A stretch of DNA of 64,000 bases from Amaurobius ferox (taxonomy: Eukaryota > Arthropoda > Arachnida > Araneae > Amaurobiidae). The notes beneath the pieces are model-generated. The model searched no databases and was not told the origin of the DNA. It was given only the letters and a program-made list of their open reading frames with translations. The stretch lies in contig OX578144.1 of assembly GCA_951213105.1 (NCBI GenBank), positions 84,767,015 through 84,831,014 on the forward strand, written 5' to 3'. This document shows positions 43,811 through 56,370 of this stretch, piece by piece. Within the stretch, counting starts at the first letter, position 1. Every line of letters begins with the position of its first letter. The position numbers and the translations under genes are program-made.

Positions 43811-45425
43811 TCTGTCTTAATGGGATTTCTTTTTCCCTTTCTTAATGAGTTAGTATAATTAAATAAAGTGATAAAGTAATGAATATCCCTCCGCCAAGAG
43901 CATATTAAGTGTATGCCAGGAGCGTGCCAAGGGTGTACCAAAGTACATCGTCCTTACAATATCCCTCCACCTTCTAAAAAAGAGTGCTTGCCCTATATAG
44001 TGGTTACGAAGTGAACTCTGAGAATCCCATATGATGAGATATGTGAGTTATTCTTATATTGCTCTTTGGGAAATAACATAGGTTTTAAGAATATCTTGTA
44101 TTTCTGGTTGGAAAATAATATATCTGAAATTACTTGAATTTTACACTTTTGTAATTTTTTTTTTTAAATGTGGTTATGGGAAATATTAACATTTTATACA
44201 AAATGTTCCAAAAGCGTAAAAAAACCAACAAAAATGTGGTTATGGGCAAAATTAACATTTTGCGACTTTATTCCAAATGCTAAGTTCTCTATGGGAATTA
44301 ACATGGGATTTCGCACTTTTGTAATTTAAAAAAAAAATGTCGTTATGAGCAAAATTCACATTTTGCACAAAATGTCTCAAAAACGTAAAAAAACAACAAA
44401 AAATGTGGTTATGGGCAAACTTAACGTTTTGCGATTTTTTTCAAAATGCTAATTTCTCTATGGGATTAACATGGGTTTTTACAATTTTGTAATTTTTTTA
44501 CAAAAAAATGTGTGTTTTTACGAAAATGTTACCAAAAATGTGGTTATGGGAAAAATTAACATTTCGCACAAAATGTTGCAAAAACGCAAAAAACAACAAA
44601 AAAGTGTTTTTACAAAAATGCGGCCAAAAAGGTGTGTTTTTAAAGTAGTAGAATCGCGTGAATTGGGTGTATTGGTGGGGGGTGTGTTTCCTCCACTACT
44701 TCGGCCTTCGATTTTAAGAATTAAAAAAAAATGAATATTTTAAATAAACATTTCCAAAAATAAATATTTTAAATAAACGTGGAAGTGTGCTTATGTCCAA
44801 AACACTTAAGTGTTATGAATCTTGTAAGTTAATTAAAGGATGTTAATTAAATTACTGTTATGAATCTAGCAAGTTAATTAAAGGATGTTAATTAAATTAA
44901 GTGATTAAGTATTGAATATCCGTATGTCAGGAGCATGTCAAAGACATGTCAAGGAGTATGTCATATGTCAAAACGTACCGAGGGTGTACCAAAGTCATCG
45001 TTCTTACACCATCCCTTCGCTATATCGCGGTTACGAAGTGAACTGTAAGAATATCGTATGATGAAAATAGCGCTTACCCTATTCGTATGTTAAAGACGGT
45101 TACGAATACATAACTGTAAGAATTCAGCATTTTACTAACAAAATTTTGTAAATGTAAGTTTATTTTCTTATAATTTTTCGCAAATGTAAGTTTTCTACTT
45201 TTCAAAAACCGCACATATGCTGTTTTCTCTATGGAAATTAACGTAGATTTTCACACTTGTGCTTTTTTCTAACTTTTTTTCACAAAAACACACTTTTTAA
45301 GTGTAAAAAACTACCAAAAACCTGTTTTTAAAGTAGCAGAATGGCGTGAATTAGTGTTTTAAAGTAGTAGAATCGCGTGAATTGATGTTTTAAAGTAGTA
45401 GAATCGCGTGATCGACTATATTCGA
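43811..45425. repeat. Cluster of short degenerate direct repeats
   Basis: From 44160 to 44640 the phrases AATGTGGTTATGGG, AAAATTAACATTTTGC and CAAAATGTTCCAAAA recur four or five times with a rough 110-bp period. 44815-44905 holds two ~60-bp units (TTAATTAAAGGATGTTAATT). 45330-45415 has three ~30-bp units (TTTTAAAGTAGTAGAATCGC), with a fourth at 44639. GGGTGTACCAAAG at 43931 and 44984 links both halves. I see no gene. Confidence 0.65.
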
Positions 45426-46079
45426 TGAATGACTCTGTTCGAAGAGGGGTATATGCCCAATGAGGGAACCCATAGACCGTTTATCAGCGATCCGCGAAAC
45501 ATTTAAGTTAGTAAAGTTATGAATCCCACATCCATTTTAGTCTGAAAATCTAGAAAAACACCAGAGAATATACCTATTTTAGAAATAAGTATTATTAAAA
45601 AAAGGGTTAGTGTATAAGTTTATACGCATAGAGTGTCTTATTTCTATAAATCTTACTATTTTTCAAATTAAAAGTACATTCCAGAACCCTCCACGCTTAA
45701 GTCTCGTAAGAAATGATATAGCAATGAGCGCCCCCGCCCAACCCCTTTGTGCAGATGGAGGGGAAGTATTTAAGACATTCTCGGCACTAGGAGAATACGT
45801 AGTGTGCGTTGACATGTGTTATATTACTGAATAAGAAATTGCTTAACCCGAAATACGAGCGGGTCTGTATTCAGGAGATATATAGTCGAAAATTGTTATC
45901 CTGTGATTTTTAACGTTTGAAATAGCAACATACACACTAATTTCTTTACGACGAATAACATATATTTTTTGTATGCATATCAGTTTTAAGTAAAATTTAA
46001 CACATATTGTCTTCTGAGGGAGGGAGAAACGCCTAATATGGTGATACATATGATACACGCGCTCAACACAAACCGACGG
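45426..46079. other. No gene recognised
   Basis: Short frames 45610-45834 and 45843-46058 lack motifs. No repeat link to the rest of the window. Confidence 0.4.
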
Positions 46080-47400
46080 AAATAAATGGTGAGATAGTTT
46101 TTAAAGACGAGACTTTGAAATTTTTTTCGATAAATAAGGTATTTGAGGTTATTTAACGTGTGAATGATCTATACATGGTAATAAAGTGAGGATCTAGGCT
46201 AAGTTTCCAAGTATAGAACTTTGAAGTTTTAAGCTAAATGTAATATGTGCCAACATTTTATAATATGATATCGCCTGCACAGTGAGTATAAGACGATCCC
46301 ATCATCAGCAGCTAGTTACAAAGTGTCGAAATAAACGAACATTTCTACGAAACAAATTTAAATATCCTAACCAAATACAATGCTTTGTAGCTTTTAAAGG
46401 GTTGGAAATACCTACTGAGGCGGCATGTATGATACTTATAACCGATACATAGCCACGAAATGGGAAACTAACAAAGATTTTTTAGAGTTAGAACTTATGA
46501 TTAAACATGATTTCTACTAACTGCTGGGGGGACTACTGCAAAGGGAGAAATGCATAGTGAAAAGGGTTATGTATATATAATGCATATAACCAACACCCAC
46601 CGGTGGAATGCAGATCTAAGATATTATTTTTAGGAGAAGACATGGAATTTTTAAGTAAATGGGGTATTTAGAGGCATTTGAAGAGATATAAGCATATGAT
46701 AATGTAGCATCCATAATACACACAACTAAGATAGGACAGCGAAAGGAAAACTTTAGTATTGTTTAGAGACCGAACTTCAAATTTTTAAGTAAATGTAGGT
46801 ATTTGGAAATTTTTAATGGGCTATGTGCGATACACATGCCCTGATCACAGTGATGGAAAAGTGATACCGGAACAGTTTTTAAAGATGTGACTTTAATTTT
46901 TTGAATTAAATGGAGAATTTACTAAATCTTAGAGGGTGCTAGCGCTTACCGAGGAGGTATGTATAATACACATAAGCAGCATATAACATTAGGAAGGGGG
47001 TATTAGAAAAATTTTTAAAGATAGGACTTTAGATTTTGGAACTAAATGAGATATCAAGAAACATTTAAAGAGGATGAAAACATCTAATGAGGCGGAATGG
47101 GGGTGTACTTACCTAAGACACCTAGCGGTGAAATTATGAACTAAGATAAAATTTTAGACTTTAGAAGTTTCACATAAATGGCAATTTATACTAGCTTTTA
47201 AAGAAATGGAAACGCCCAGCGAGATAACTTGAAATGAATACAACGACGATATATAACAACGAAAGGAAAACCTAAATATTGTTTAAAGACTGAACTTCAA
47301 ATTCCGAAGTAAATGTACATGTTCAGAAACTTTTAATGGGCTAGATATGATACACATACTCGATATAACTGTAAAATGGTAATTCGTAATGGTAATTCGT
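46080..47400. repeat. Degenerate satellite, ~130-bp period, about ten units
   Basis: The landmark TTTTTAAAGACxxGACTTT, followed by AAxTTTTTAAGTAAATG, GGTATTT, ACTTTTAAxGGG, GAGGCGGTATGTATxATACA and AACGAAAGGAAAAC, recurs near 46098, 46205, 46478, 46628, 46757, 46883, 47017, 47145 and 47278. From 46628 onward spacing is steady at 126-134 bp. Units are diverged from one another, so the array is old. No comparable sequence elsewhere in the window. Confidence 0.78.
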
Positions 47401-47927
47401 AATGGTAACAGTAATTCGGTTTACCATTTTGGTTATAGAGGAATGTCTACAGCGGTTCGGAGAGGGTCCATTTCATCAGACAGTGTGGAATAAATTCTGG
47501 AACGTGTGTATTACCTATTCTCGTGCGGTTGGAACTTTTCCCGGAGGAAAATTCTATTGGATCGTTTGGACCTACTTGAGAATTGGTAAAAATGCCCCCG
47601 GCTAGACGCTACTCGGGGCACAGGTATTACTTAAATAATGGTGGCTTTTCTTCTGAGAGAAATTCTTATGCAAAGAGAGACAGAGTGTTTGAGTAAATAT
47701 TGATACATATTATTGAATCATTACATTTAATAGTTAATTACAGTCTCTCATTATTTCAATACTGTCTCTCTAGTCTAAATTGAATAAATTAAGAAGAGGC
47801 ATATTATTATCAACATGATTGTGTATGTTCTGAGTATATATCGTATTGGTTATATTAATTCATAACGGAGGTTATTAATAATTAAAGATACTCTTCATAC
47901 TGTGAATGAAACATATATAGAACTTCA
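47401..47927. other. No gene recognised
   Basis: The 67-codon plus frame 47402-47605 has no known motif. Opening includes a short GGTAATTCGTAAT duplication (47377-47404). Confidence 0.4.
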
Positions 47928-49440
47928 GAATTATTCTTCCGCCAGTGCACTTCTATTTAGGCCTTCTATTTTTCTGAATTCTTCACTTATATTTTTTTAT
48001 TGTTTTATAAATTATTTATTTCATTACAATAAACAATTTGAAATTTTACATTGGGAAATTTAATTTTTGTATGACACTGAATCAAAAATTCATTTGAAAA
48101 AATTATCCTCTCTGTTTACAAGCTTTATATACCATAAGTATTTATCTAAAACGTGTTCTCTATTTTTGAGTACTCTTTTGTACATTGACTGAGATACTTG
48201 CACATTTTCTAAATTATTTTTTGAAAACACGCAACTAATTATCTGATCAAAATTTCCTATGGATCAACAATGACAATCCGGTTCCAGAGCTTAATTTATG
48301 TAGAGAAGGAATTGAATGAGATAATCGGAATATAAGAAATTTTATAAGGAAATATAACTTTCTCGTATGTATTTTTAATAGTTTGAAATACACCGTTTAA
48401 AAAATAAATCAAACACACTGAAGCAAGCTTTTGATTGGAATGAAATTTAATGTGGACTATGCAGATGCAGAGATAAAAAAAAGGTTACAATATCAAATAT
48501 AGAGGCTTCTTTATTTTAGAATAGTCGCATCAGAACGGTTACGGGTTACTATCAGTATTGTAGTAAAGTACCTCTGGCCACCGATATGTATCGATGTACT
48601 GTATACAATGGAGTAAAACCCCTTACGTTATACCCCTTATGTGGCTGACCGTGCCAACTGTTCAGAAATTATTGCTAATAAAAACCTGATCAGTGGCTGT
48701 AATTGGTATTCCAGCATGTCCCAGATATGCTTTCTTGGGAAGAATTCGTGGGTTAAGGAAGAGTTTCAATACCACACAGAAAATCTTTGAGAAAGCAAGC
48801 ATGGGCGGGCATTATTATATTGGTAAATGACACGTGACTTGAAAAGCAAAATGACAAGTCGCAGAATTATTGTATGTATTGGTTATCTGCTTTGGCGGCA
48901 TCAGTACAGCCCAGATGGCGTACAATTCTTTTACATGACCTGTTTCCTAAAGTTCCAAGTTGCGATCCCTCTCAATGTCGAGGAGTTGAGCGTAATGTGT
49001 TTAGTGCATGGTTGAGACATTATTAGCGGCCACTGAAGTCAATTTACCCCGATAACTATCAGAAGGTTCGCAGAGTGTGTCTGACACATCTTACATAGAT
49101 CATGAGATGAGCAAGTCAAATGCATTACGTGAACGACTTAATCGTTCATTGGCGTTCAAATTTTAATCATTTCTTTGCTTGGTCAAAAAGAATTCGCATA
49201 CCAATTTTCCTTGGTTCTCGGGATATTTTATAGGTGTGATTGTATTTTTTTGTATGTTATGGAGGGATTTTGGATTGATTTTATACATGCATCTATTGTA
49301 AAATATATTTTGATAAGAAATTAAGCGTTAAAATGTCAAACAAAATAATCATTTCAACCTATATCTCCACGGATATGGCAAATAATTCAGAAAGGGGGAC
49401 AAAACATGGTTTTCTTTGTAAAAAATGTACTAAAACAAAT
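47928..49440 (+). repeat. SegS copy 2
   Basis: Matches 32878-34960 in order and orientation with moderate divergence. It has an extra ~280 bp at 48478-48757 (between GCAGATGCAGAG and GAGTTTCAATACC) and lacks the ~526-bp block of copy 1. It flows directly into RepE at 49410, as copy 1 does at 34920, so SegS and RepE may be parts of one larger element. Confidence 0.82.
48478..48757. other. Insertion in SegS copy 2
   Basis: Absent from copy 1, where GCAGATGCAGAG runs straight into TTAAAGAAGTGTTTCAATAC. The insert has no clear inverted repeats; a TTAAGGAAG-like end is the only hint of a target duplication. Unclassified. Confidence 0.55.
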
Positions 49441-49790
49441 ACAAGCAAGTACCTTATAAACAACTTTTCAATTCTGAATAGATGTACTTCTGGTATTTCG
49501 CATTTTATGCATCCTATACTTATTCTATTTTCCAGGACAGAACTCTTCAACCGTTTTCAATCAAATCCACGGAAACCTTCAAAAGCAATGCACCAGAGTA
49601 ATGTTAATCATTTTACTGTTTTGCAGAGTTTAGGACTGGGTATTGCAGTCTCTTTGAATAAGTAAAAAATACGATGCAAAATTGCTTGCTGTTTGTTTGT
49701 TCATTTCGATTCGTAAGGATTGTGTTTTCATCTTGTAAGGATTTGATGTCTCCTTCGATATTTCTTCGAGAAAGCATTTTCAAATGTTGC
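49330..49790 (+). repeat. RepE copy 2
   Basis: Ordered matches to 24880-25340: GAATAGATGTACTTC, TTTTCCAGGACAGAACTC, TTTTCAATCAAATCCACGG, AATGCACCAGAGTAATGTTAA and AAAAAATACGATGCAAAATTG. The 110-codon frame 49333-49665 is not conserved in the other copies. Confidence 0.65.
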
Positions 49791-50254
49791 CCGGAATTAA
49801 AATTCAAAAGCATCTAAAATTGTTTTCATTTCTTTCATTTTGTATTCATTTAATGAATACAAAAGAAGTGTTCACTATTAATTAAAATTAAAAGAATTTT
49901 GAAATCATGTGAATTTCTAAATGCGGTAATTTAGAAATTTTATTTTATTTTTTAATCACCTTTTTAATTATCTGTTTATACATAAGTAGTTACTGCAAAA
50001 TTTGTTAACCGTTCATATTCGCAGTAATATCTTCCATTTATCCAGCAAATATTTTTAATAAGCTGTATAAAATTTGTGTTTTTAATATAACAAGTTGTAT
50101 AAAAACATTTCACGGGATAAAAATATTTCACTAACAAGAAATTAATGAATGTGGTAAGTGGTGTTTTCACCTCATTTTCGACGAAATTGCTAGGAATTTT
50201 TATTTTTTTTGCGAACTTGATCTGTACAACCATATGAATTTTTGGAAATATCGG
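49791..50254. other. No gene recognised
   Basis: AT-rich; the 95-codon minus frame 49976-50263 has no motif and overlaps the start of the next array. Confidence 0.4.
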
Positions 50255-50870
50255 AAGTGACATCTCCAGAACGCAAACTGGAAAACCCTAGTGAATCCCC
50301 AGTCTCCTCTGAAATTTAATACTGAATCTATAATATCAGTCGTTATTTAAACTCGATCTATTGCCAATCCCGAGAAATAGATGTTACAACAAAAATGGAA
50401 TTTTTTTAATCGGAATTGATATCTTTAGAACCGAAAGTGAAAATCCTTAGTGAGACCCCTACTTTCAATAAAATTTAATAATGAATACATATTAGTCATC
50501 ATCTCTGACTATAGTTAATTCTGAAAAAAAAGAAAGTATATATTTTAAGGAAATTTTTCCAACCGAAGGTAGAAAAGAACCGGAAGTTTAAATCCCTAGT
50601 GAATTCCTCACTTCCCCCAGAAACTTGATGCTGAATCCGTATCGGTCATTATATAGGCTTTAGCGGATTCGTAGAAATAGATATTTTAAGGAAAATAAAA
50701 CTTTTGAACTGGAAATTGAAAAATAACCGGAAGTGGAAATCCTTATTGAACCCCTAACTCCTTTGAAATTTGATGCTACATTCATATCAGCTATTATCTT
50801 ACCTCCATCTATAGTGGATACTACGAAATAGATGCTTCAAATAAATTTTCAAGAAAAACATAGATGTTAA
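50255..50870. repeat. Degenerate ~145-bp tandem repeat, four units
   Basis: Each unit carries an ACCGGAAGTGGAAATCC-type start, CTAGTGAACCCCTAACT, CTGAAATTTGATGCTGAAT and CGAGAAATAGATGTT. Starts lie near 50260, 50422, 50577 and 50714. Unlike the 46-kb array in sequence. Confidence 0.78.
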
Positions 50871-51665
50871 ATTTGATTGCCCCCGAGTAAGTTATCTCTG
50901 ATTCCGCATAGATGTGTTTTTGACATGTTCACATTTTTTGTCACCTAATATATATACCAGATATATAAGTATCAGTTCCATCTATATAGTTTTCTCCTTT
51001 TTGGAAATTGAAACCGTTTTCACAGTTGTACCTCTAATTCACGGAAACTGCTATAATAATGCGTAAGGGCAACAATGCGTTTTTTGTTTTAAGGAGCGTT
51101 GGATTTTTTTTTTTTGAAAATGGCCATTTGGAAATTAAGAGAAAAATTCGAATCAAAAGGTTGCGAAATTATTTATTGTTTCTAGTCGGTCTTGGTAAGG
51201 TTTTCATATTTTCTTTGATATCTGTGTAACGAAATCCGTTTATATGTTGTTTGGTATAAAATACAAAAACTCTGTGTTAAATATAAACGAATTTTGCATC
51301 TTGGCGAATTTATCCTAATTCGGGAAATATTTTAAGTTTTCAACTCTTTGTTTACACATATAAAAATTAATTATTTTAATTTCATAAGGCACATATAAAA
51401 TTCATTTCGATGAGAAGAATTTGAATAATTGCTAATATAAGTTCATCGTTTAAAACATTGTTTAGCCAGTTCGAAGATTCGTGATGTGATTCCCAGTTGA
51501 GACAGTGACACCTTTATAATTACGCACAAAAGAATAAACTTAGCAGTTTGGATGCAATGAGTGGTGTTAAAATGATACCCAGTTATATATTTTTAATGCA
51601 TCCTGTGAATTATGGTACCGGTTTCAACGTCATAACCGCACAAGATGTTAACTGAGATTAAAAAA
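50871..51665. repeat. RepE-related fragment and unrecognised flank
   Basis: 51180-51310 contains GTTTCTAGTCGGTCTTGG, TTTTCTTTGATATCTGTGTAA and TTTGGTATAAAATACAAAAA, matching the RepE 3' end. The rest is AT-rich and unrecognised. A run of A at 51660-51665 precedes RepA. Confidence 0.5.
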
Positions 51666-52638
51666 TCTGATGTGGGCAACACATGACTTTCCTTATATAA
51701 TGTAATAAATTTACTACTTTTACAGTAAAAAAATAGGTTTTTCTTATAGTAGATACTTATATTATTTCCAAGATATTGAATTTTCTTCCATTAGTCGCCA
51801 TTTTCATTGATTTAGCGTCATTTTTATCCATTTGGCGAGATTTTCGTTAATTTGGCAGCATTTCAAAAGTCGCCAAGTTGGCGACATTCCGCCGATTTCG
51901 TCGCCAAAATCTCGCCCAGCGTTATGGACGAAGAAATAAGTTGTTCTTACAGCAGATAAATTGGCGTTCAAATGCAAAAATATTACTCAAAGTATCTTTT
52001 TTCATGAATGGAACGAGCTAGATCCACGAGAATGATGTCAACCAATTTATTGCATGATATTATATATGAAAAGTGAACATGTTTCTCAATAGGAAATATT
52101 TTTTTTCAATTTTATATGACTTTTTGATAATTTTTTTGAAAAATGTGCAATATCTCTAGAACGGTTCATGTTAGCGTTCTGAAATTTATGTCAATCGTTT
52201 TCTAATGAAAAATTACATAAGAAATGTCTATTTGCGTAACTTTAATATTGGTTTTGAGTTTTTGACGATTTTTTCAAAATTTTATTCGAAAATTTAGGGG
52301 GGTTCTGAACATTCGATTGCGTATAAAAACAATAGGCTTCCAGTGTTTACAGATTGTGATTTTCGTACCAAATTTGGTTCGAATCGATCCATTCGTTCGT
52401 CAGTTATCGTCTCCACTGACCCACTGACACACACACACACACACACACACATACTTTCACACACACACACACACATACTTTCACACACACACACACACAT
52501 ACACACACAGAAATCACCTCAAAAATGTTTGATTCGTGATCAGGGATGCTTGAAACGTGCTCTCCCGTCGAAAACTCGAATTCGAATTTTCGACCCCGTC
52601 ACAATACTTTCCTTGTACATTATGTATATAAGGAAAGT
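51666..52638 (+). mobile_element. RepA, full length
   Basis: Complete copy with all RepA landmarks and an extended (CA)n tract in three blocks (52429-52507) separated by ATACTTTCA. The A run on the left (AAAAAA) and on the right (AAAAAAA after GGAAAGT) is compatible with a target duplication in oligo-A. The frame 52343-52807 is read through the CA tract and is spurious. Confidence 0.93.
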
Positions 52639-52644
52639 AAAAAA

Positions 52645-52840
52645 ATGTGGAGAATACGAAGTTGGTCGCTCATTTCGGCATTTATCTGATTTCAGATGGA
52701 GGAGATTATTGGGTTCACTTTGGCGAGAATTTGGAATCTTGTCCCAGTGTGGCTCAACAGAGTGTCGACTGGGTAGTTTGAAGATCAACGGTTTGATTCC
52801 AGGCTAAAAGAGTGAGAACCTTTACACATACAGAAAATCT
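52645..52840 (+). repeat. Second SINE type with tRNA-like segment
   Basis: GTGTGGCTCAACAGAGTG fits the Pol III A box and CAACGGTTTGATTCCAGGC a B box, 33 bases apart. The preceding ~100 bases (GGTCGCTCATTTCGGC, TTGGGTTCACTTTGGCGAG) are unlike the main SINE. Single copy here, so family status is inferred. Confidence 0.5.
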
Positions 52841-53073
52841 ATTTTTTCGATGTTTAAGATTTATGTTAAAAAAATACCTTTGGGGATAAAAATATTTTAT
52901 TGAATGAGTTATTTATAGTGAGCTACATATTTTCTACCTCCTGACTTCAGTTTGGTGCTTCTCAAGATCTTCAATAAAATTCCAACCTTTTAACCCTCTT
53001 ATTTCAATTCTCTTTCCTTCTTACCCTCACAATATTTACTTATTTATATTTAAAAGTCAACAAAAATATCCCT
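52841..53073. other. No feature recognised
   Basis: AT-rich flank of the DDE fragment. Confidence 0.4.
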
Positions 53074-53398
53074 CTCACCCCTTACCATTGCAACATAAAT
53101 GCAATTGAATATGCTTTTGGGGCAGTTAAAAGACTGGTGAAAGAAAAGAACATAAATGGAGATTTTAGTTTGGATAATTTGAAAAGCATACTGCGCCAAG
53201 CTATGGATGGAGTGACTTCTAGAGAATGGCAAGCGCAATTGCCACCATGGGTAAAAACCTCAGAATTCTTATTGGGAAAAAGATAGACTTCTATGAGAAC
53301 TAGTTAATGAACTAGTGATTCAAATCGTATTCTGATTCAGAAGAAACCGAATCTTGGATGATGATTTGAATGAATTTCCAGACATCGCACCAATGTAA
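53074..53398 (+). pseudogene. DDE transposase, C-terminal fragment (pseudogene)
   Basis: Opens with LTPYHCNINAIEYAFGAVKR, the end of an IS630/Tc1-like DDE domain (family LPPYHxxLNPIExxWGxVK), so the third catalytic acid, the glutamate of NAIE, is present. It continues with KNINGDFSLDNLKSILRQAM and SREWQAQLPPW to a stop after LLGKR. In another frame the acidic tail (ILDDDLNEFPDIAPM) reaches a natural stop at 53396-53398, so one or more frameshifts separate the two. Everything upstream of the third catalytic block is missing. This lineage differs from the Tcb-like Tc1 and DD41D mariner remnants elsewhere in the window. Confidence 0.75.
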
Positions 53399-54289
53399 AT
53401 TCCTGAAATCTTAAAATATTTCTGTACAATTATGTATTTATGATGTATATAATATATATCTTTCTTTAATAGTTTTTATAAGTAAAATGTGTAGTTGAAC
53501 TATTTTAAAAATTTAAATCTTTAAATATATAAAAATGAATATTAAAGATGTATAAAGAAATGAAACATCCCTTTGAGACGAAGGCGCTTTAAATATTTGA
53601 TCTCGAGAGAATATTACTTAAATTAAATATCATAAAAAATATCGCCCATTTTGTTGTTAAATGCGCCAATGTGACAAATTTGAATGCATGTTTTTATATA
53701 TCCCATATGGAAATTTGGGCTAGGACCCGTTTCTACAGTAACAGACTGAAACAAACTTAGCGGCGGGAAGAGTTTTAGTAGTGTACAAAATGTACTGATG
53801 TGCCGTGATCGCCTAATTGAGATGATAACCATGATATGAGGAAACCTCCTATAACTCTCTATTTAGAGAATCCAGAGGTTTCCAGAACCCAAATATAGCA
53901 AGATTTTCCCTTATACAATAGTTAACGGTTAATACTGACGAGTTTCAACAACAGCAAAATAAATCCAACTATAACTTGTTGTAATCATGCGAATTATACA
54001 GTCTATATAATTTTTGTTTGTCCCCTAATGTATCTACGCATAGAATTTCGTGTCGATACAAGTATTCGTTCTTCAGTTATCTAGTCAACGTCTTAAAAAC
54101 ATTAGTACATACACATATGGATATCTCTCCTAATGTGCTCAAAATATGTACAGGAGGTCTTAAAATGTGCTTGTCAAAATAGTAATGTTAAATGTTTGGA
54201 AAAATAATACTTTTATATAGAATAGTATGAGAAAATAAAAACGTCCCTGTTCCACTGGTTTGGTAATGATGACCGACATATTTCCATTC
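53399..54289. other. No gene recognised
   Basis: AT-rich. ACCTCCTATAACTCTC...AATCCAGAGGTTTCC near 53852-53885 forms a weak inverted pair. The 69-codon minus frame 53623-53832 has no motif. Confidence 0.4.
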
Positions 54290-54760
54290 ATCTAACAAAT
54301 GTTTTCGAAATAGGGACAAATAAGTATTTCTTTGTAAAAACAACGCATTGTAGACACCATAGCTTACAAACAAATAAGTTGTATTCTATTCGGAATAGAC
54401 GTTTTTCGGGAATTTCCGCTTTTATTTCCTCTTTCAGCAATATAGTCTTATTCTTCTTTCGATGAATGAAATCCCCAACCATTTTCCACTCTGCTCTAAA
54501 TCCTTAGCAAGCTCCTGAAACAATGCGCCAGGGTGTTGTTAATTATTTTCCCTGCTATTCGGAGCATGGGTGTAGTTATTGCACTAGCTACCTCTTTGGT
54601 ACGAGGTGAAAAATACGACGCAAAGAGGTGTGCTGCTTTCAGTTGGAATTTGAACGGTTTTGATCATTTATATCTGTACTGAAATTTAATATCTGTACAG
54701 AAAAATACTTTTAAATGGTGTTTGGTATTATATATTAAATGTTTGGTATTAAGAAAACAT
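54290..54760 (+). repeat. RepE copy 3
   Basis: GTAAAAACAACGCATTGTAG, GGAATAGACG, CTCCTGAAACAATGCGCCAG, GTGAAAAATACGACGC, TTTCAGTTGGAATTTG and GTTTGGTATTATATATTAAA follow the order of the copy at 24880. The tail has two to three loose GTTTGGTATTA units. Confidence 0.7.
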
Positions 54761-56326
54761 AAAATAATTTTGAATTCTCTTGAGTTTCTCCTGATGCAGC
54801 GGACATATGCACTTTCGATCTGCTCATTTATACATAACACAGTACTGTAAGATGTTTTAATATTGTTAAATTATATAAAAAAATATTTTGTGTAGTACAT
54901 ACTATTTGTGAAGAAGCAAACTTATATTAAGTTATCTAGCAAAATAAGTTTGTCTTGTGCGAATTTCATATAATATATCTTATAAGTTGAGGTCAGGCCA
55001 TTTGAATTTACGAAAAAACAAATGAAGTGTGAGTCTTCACTCGACTTCCTCAGAGTTTCATATTCCATAATCTTTAATTTTTACCTGCACTGTAATAATT
55101 ATCGGTGTGATAATAAGAAATTAATATTTAGATAAATACTAGTTGCATGAAAATGTGATCCACTTAAGTGAAATATCGTTGTGAAAGATGTGGACATAAA
55201 ACTTTCAATCCCAGAATAGAGGACAAACCATAAGAGCCAAAAATTGAACAACGGCCCCAGATATTTCGTCTACGAAAATGACATTTTACAAACCTAATAT
55301 TTATTACAGTGTGCAGCTGCAGACCATTACTTGAATACTTTCATTTCCAGAAAATGATGCAATAAGGTGCGTGTGTATGTGACAGCACTCAAGGTTACGA
55401 ACGAATCAAGAGGTGGTACTAGATGTGTAAAGGCCAAGCAAAATCAGTGGATTTGAAGGGGACGAAATGTTGCGAATATTGAGGACGGAGTTGTAGGGAC
55501 TCGCAGAATACAGGTATGTGTAGTCACGAACACAACTAGATTCAAATCTTTCGATTATTTTGAAGTGATTCTTTGAGAATGCTTATGGTAGTATTACTAA
55601 TTATGACTGGAAGGAGAGTGTATCCAACAAACTTATGATGGTCAGAGTGTCACACTTATGATGGTCACTGTGTCAGAGTGTAATACACAACTTTAATGAG
55701 GTTATTCATTAATGATATTCGCATCTGCTACATCTCTGCGTTGGTTGTCTTCACTTCTAATGAGTATTTATATTTCACTGTATATTTTACCATGTTTTGG
55801 TAGATTTGAATATTTAAGTAATTATGTTAATAAATTACGTAAATAAAGTTAACGAAGTTGTCCTTTATTTATAAATACATTAACTAAAGTAATAACTTAA
55901 TTAAAATGTGTTTCAACTGATCGCCTAATTCAAATTCTACTTTGCAGAGTAAGACGGCAAGTATTTTCCAGCATTACAATTGGTGGGTTTGTGGGAACAT
56001 AGCGAATTTTATCTTAACTTTAATAATACTTGTTTTTTCTGAAGTATTATACTATTTGCGCCACTATTAGAATGTTAAAATATATTTATCTTTTTTATGT
56101 TTCGCACCTAAGATATCCTTCTATAATATTTCGAAAAATAAATTAATTTTTAAAGTTGACAACTTTTTGTGACGCTGAAGTGCATACCTATGTTAATGTG
56201 AACTGCTTTGATATAGTTAAAATACCTATATACTACCAAAATATATGGTACCACAATTGTTCTTGGAATTATCATACTTCTCTATAGAAAACAATGTCAA
56301 AAGTTACGAGGTTTCGCTATGACTTA
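54761..56326. other. No gene recognised
   Basis: 1.6 kb without a usable frame. A short duplicate ACTTATGATGGTCA lies at about 55630 and 55652. 55360-55510 is somewhat richer in G and C, and a possible donor CAGGTATG at 55508 is not enough to call an exon. Confidence 0.45.
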
Positions 56327-56370
56327 GTTGTTGTTGTTGAAACCCAGACCGTCCGACATACCAGAAAGGT
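56327..56370 (-). repeat. SINE 3' end with (GTT)n tail
   Basis: GTTGTTGTTGTTGAAACCCA and GACCGTCCGACATACCAG, the complement of the main SINE's terminal 40 bases; truncated after AGAAAGGT. Confidence 0.7.
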
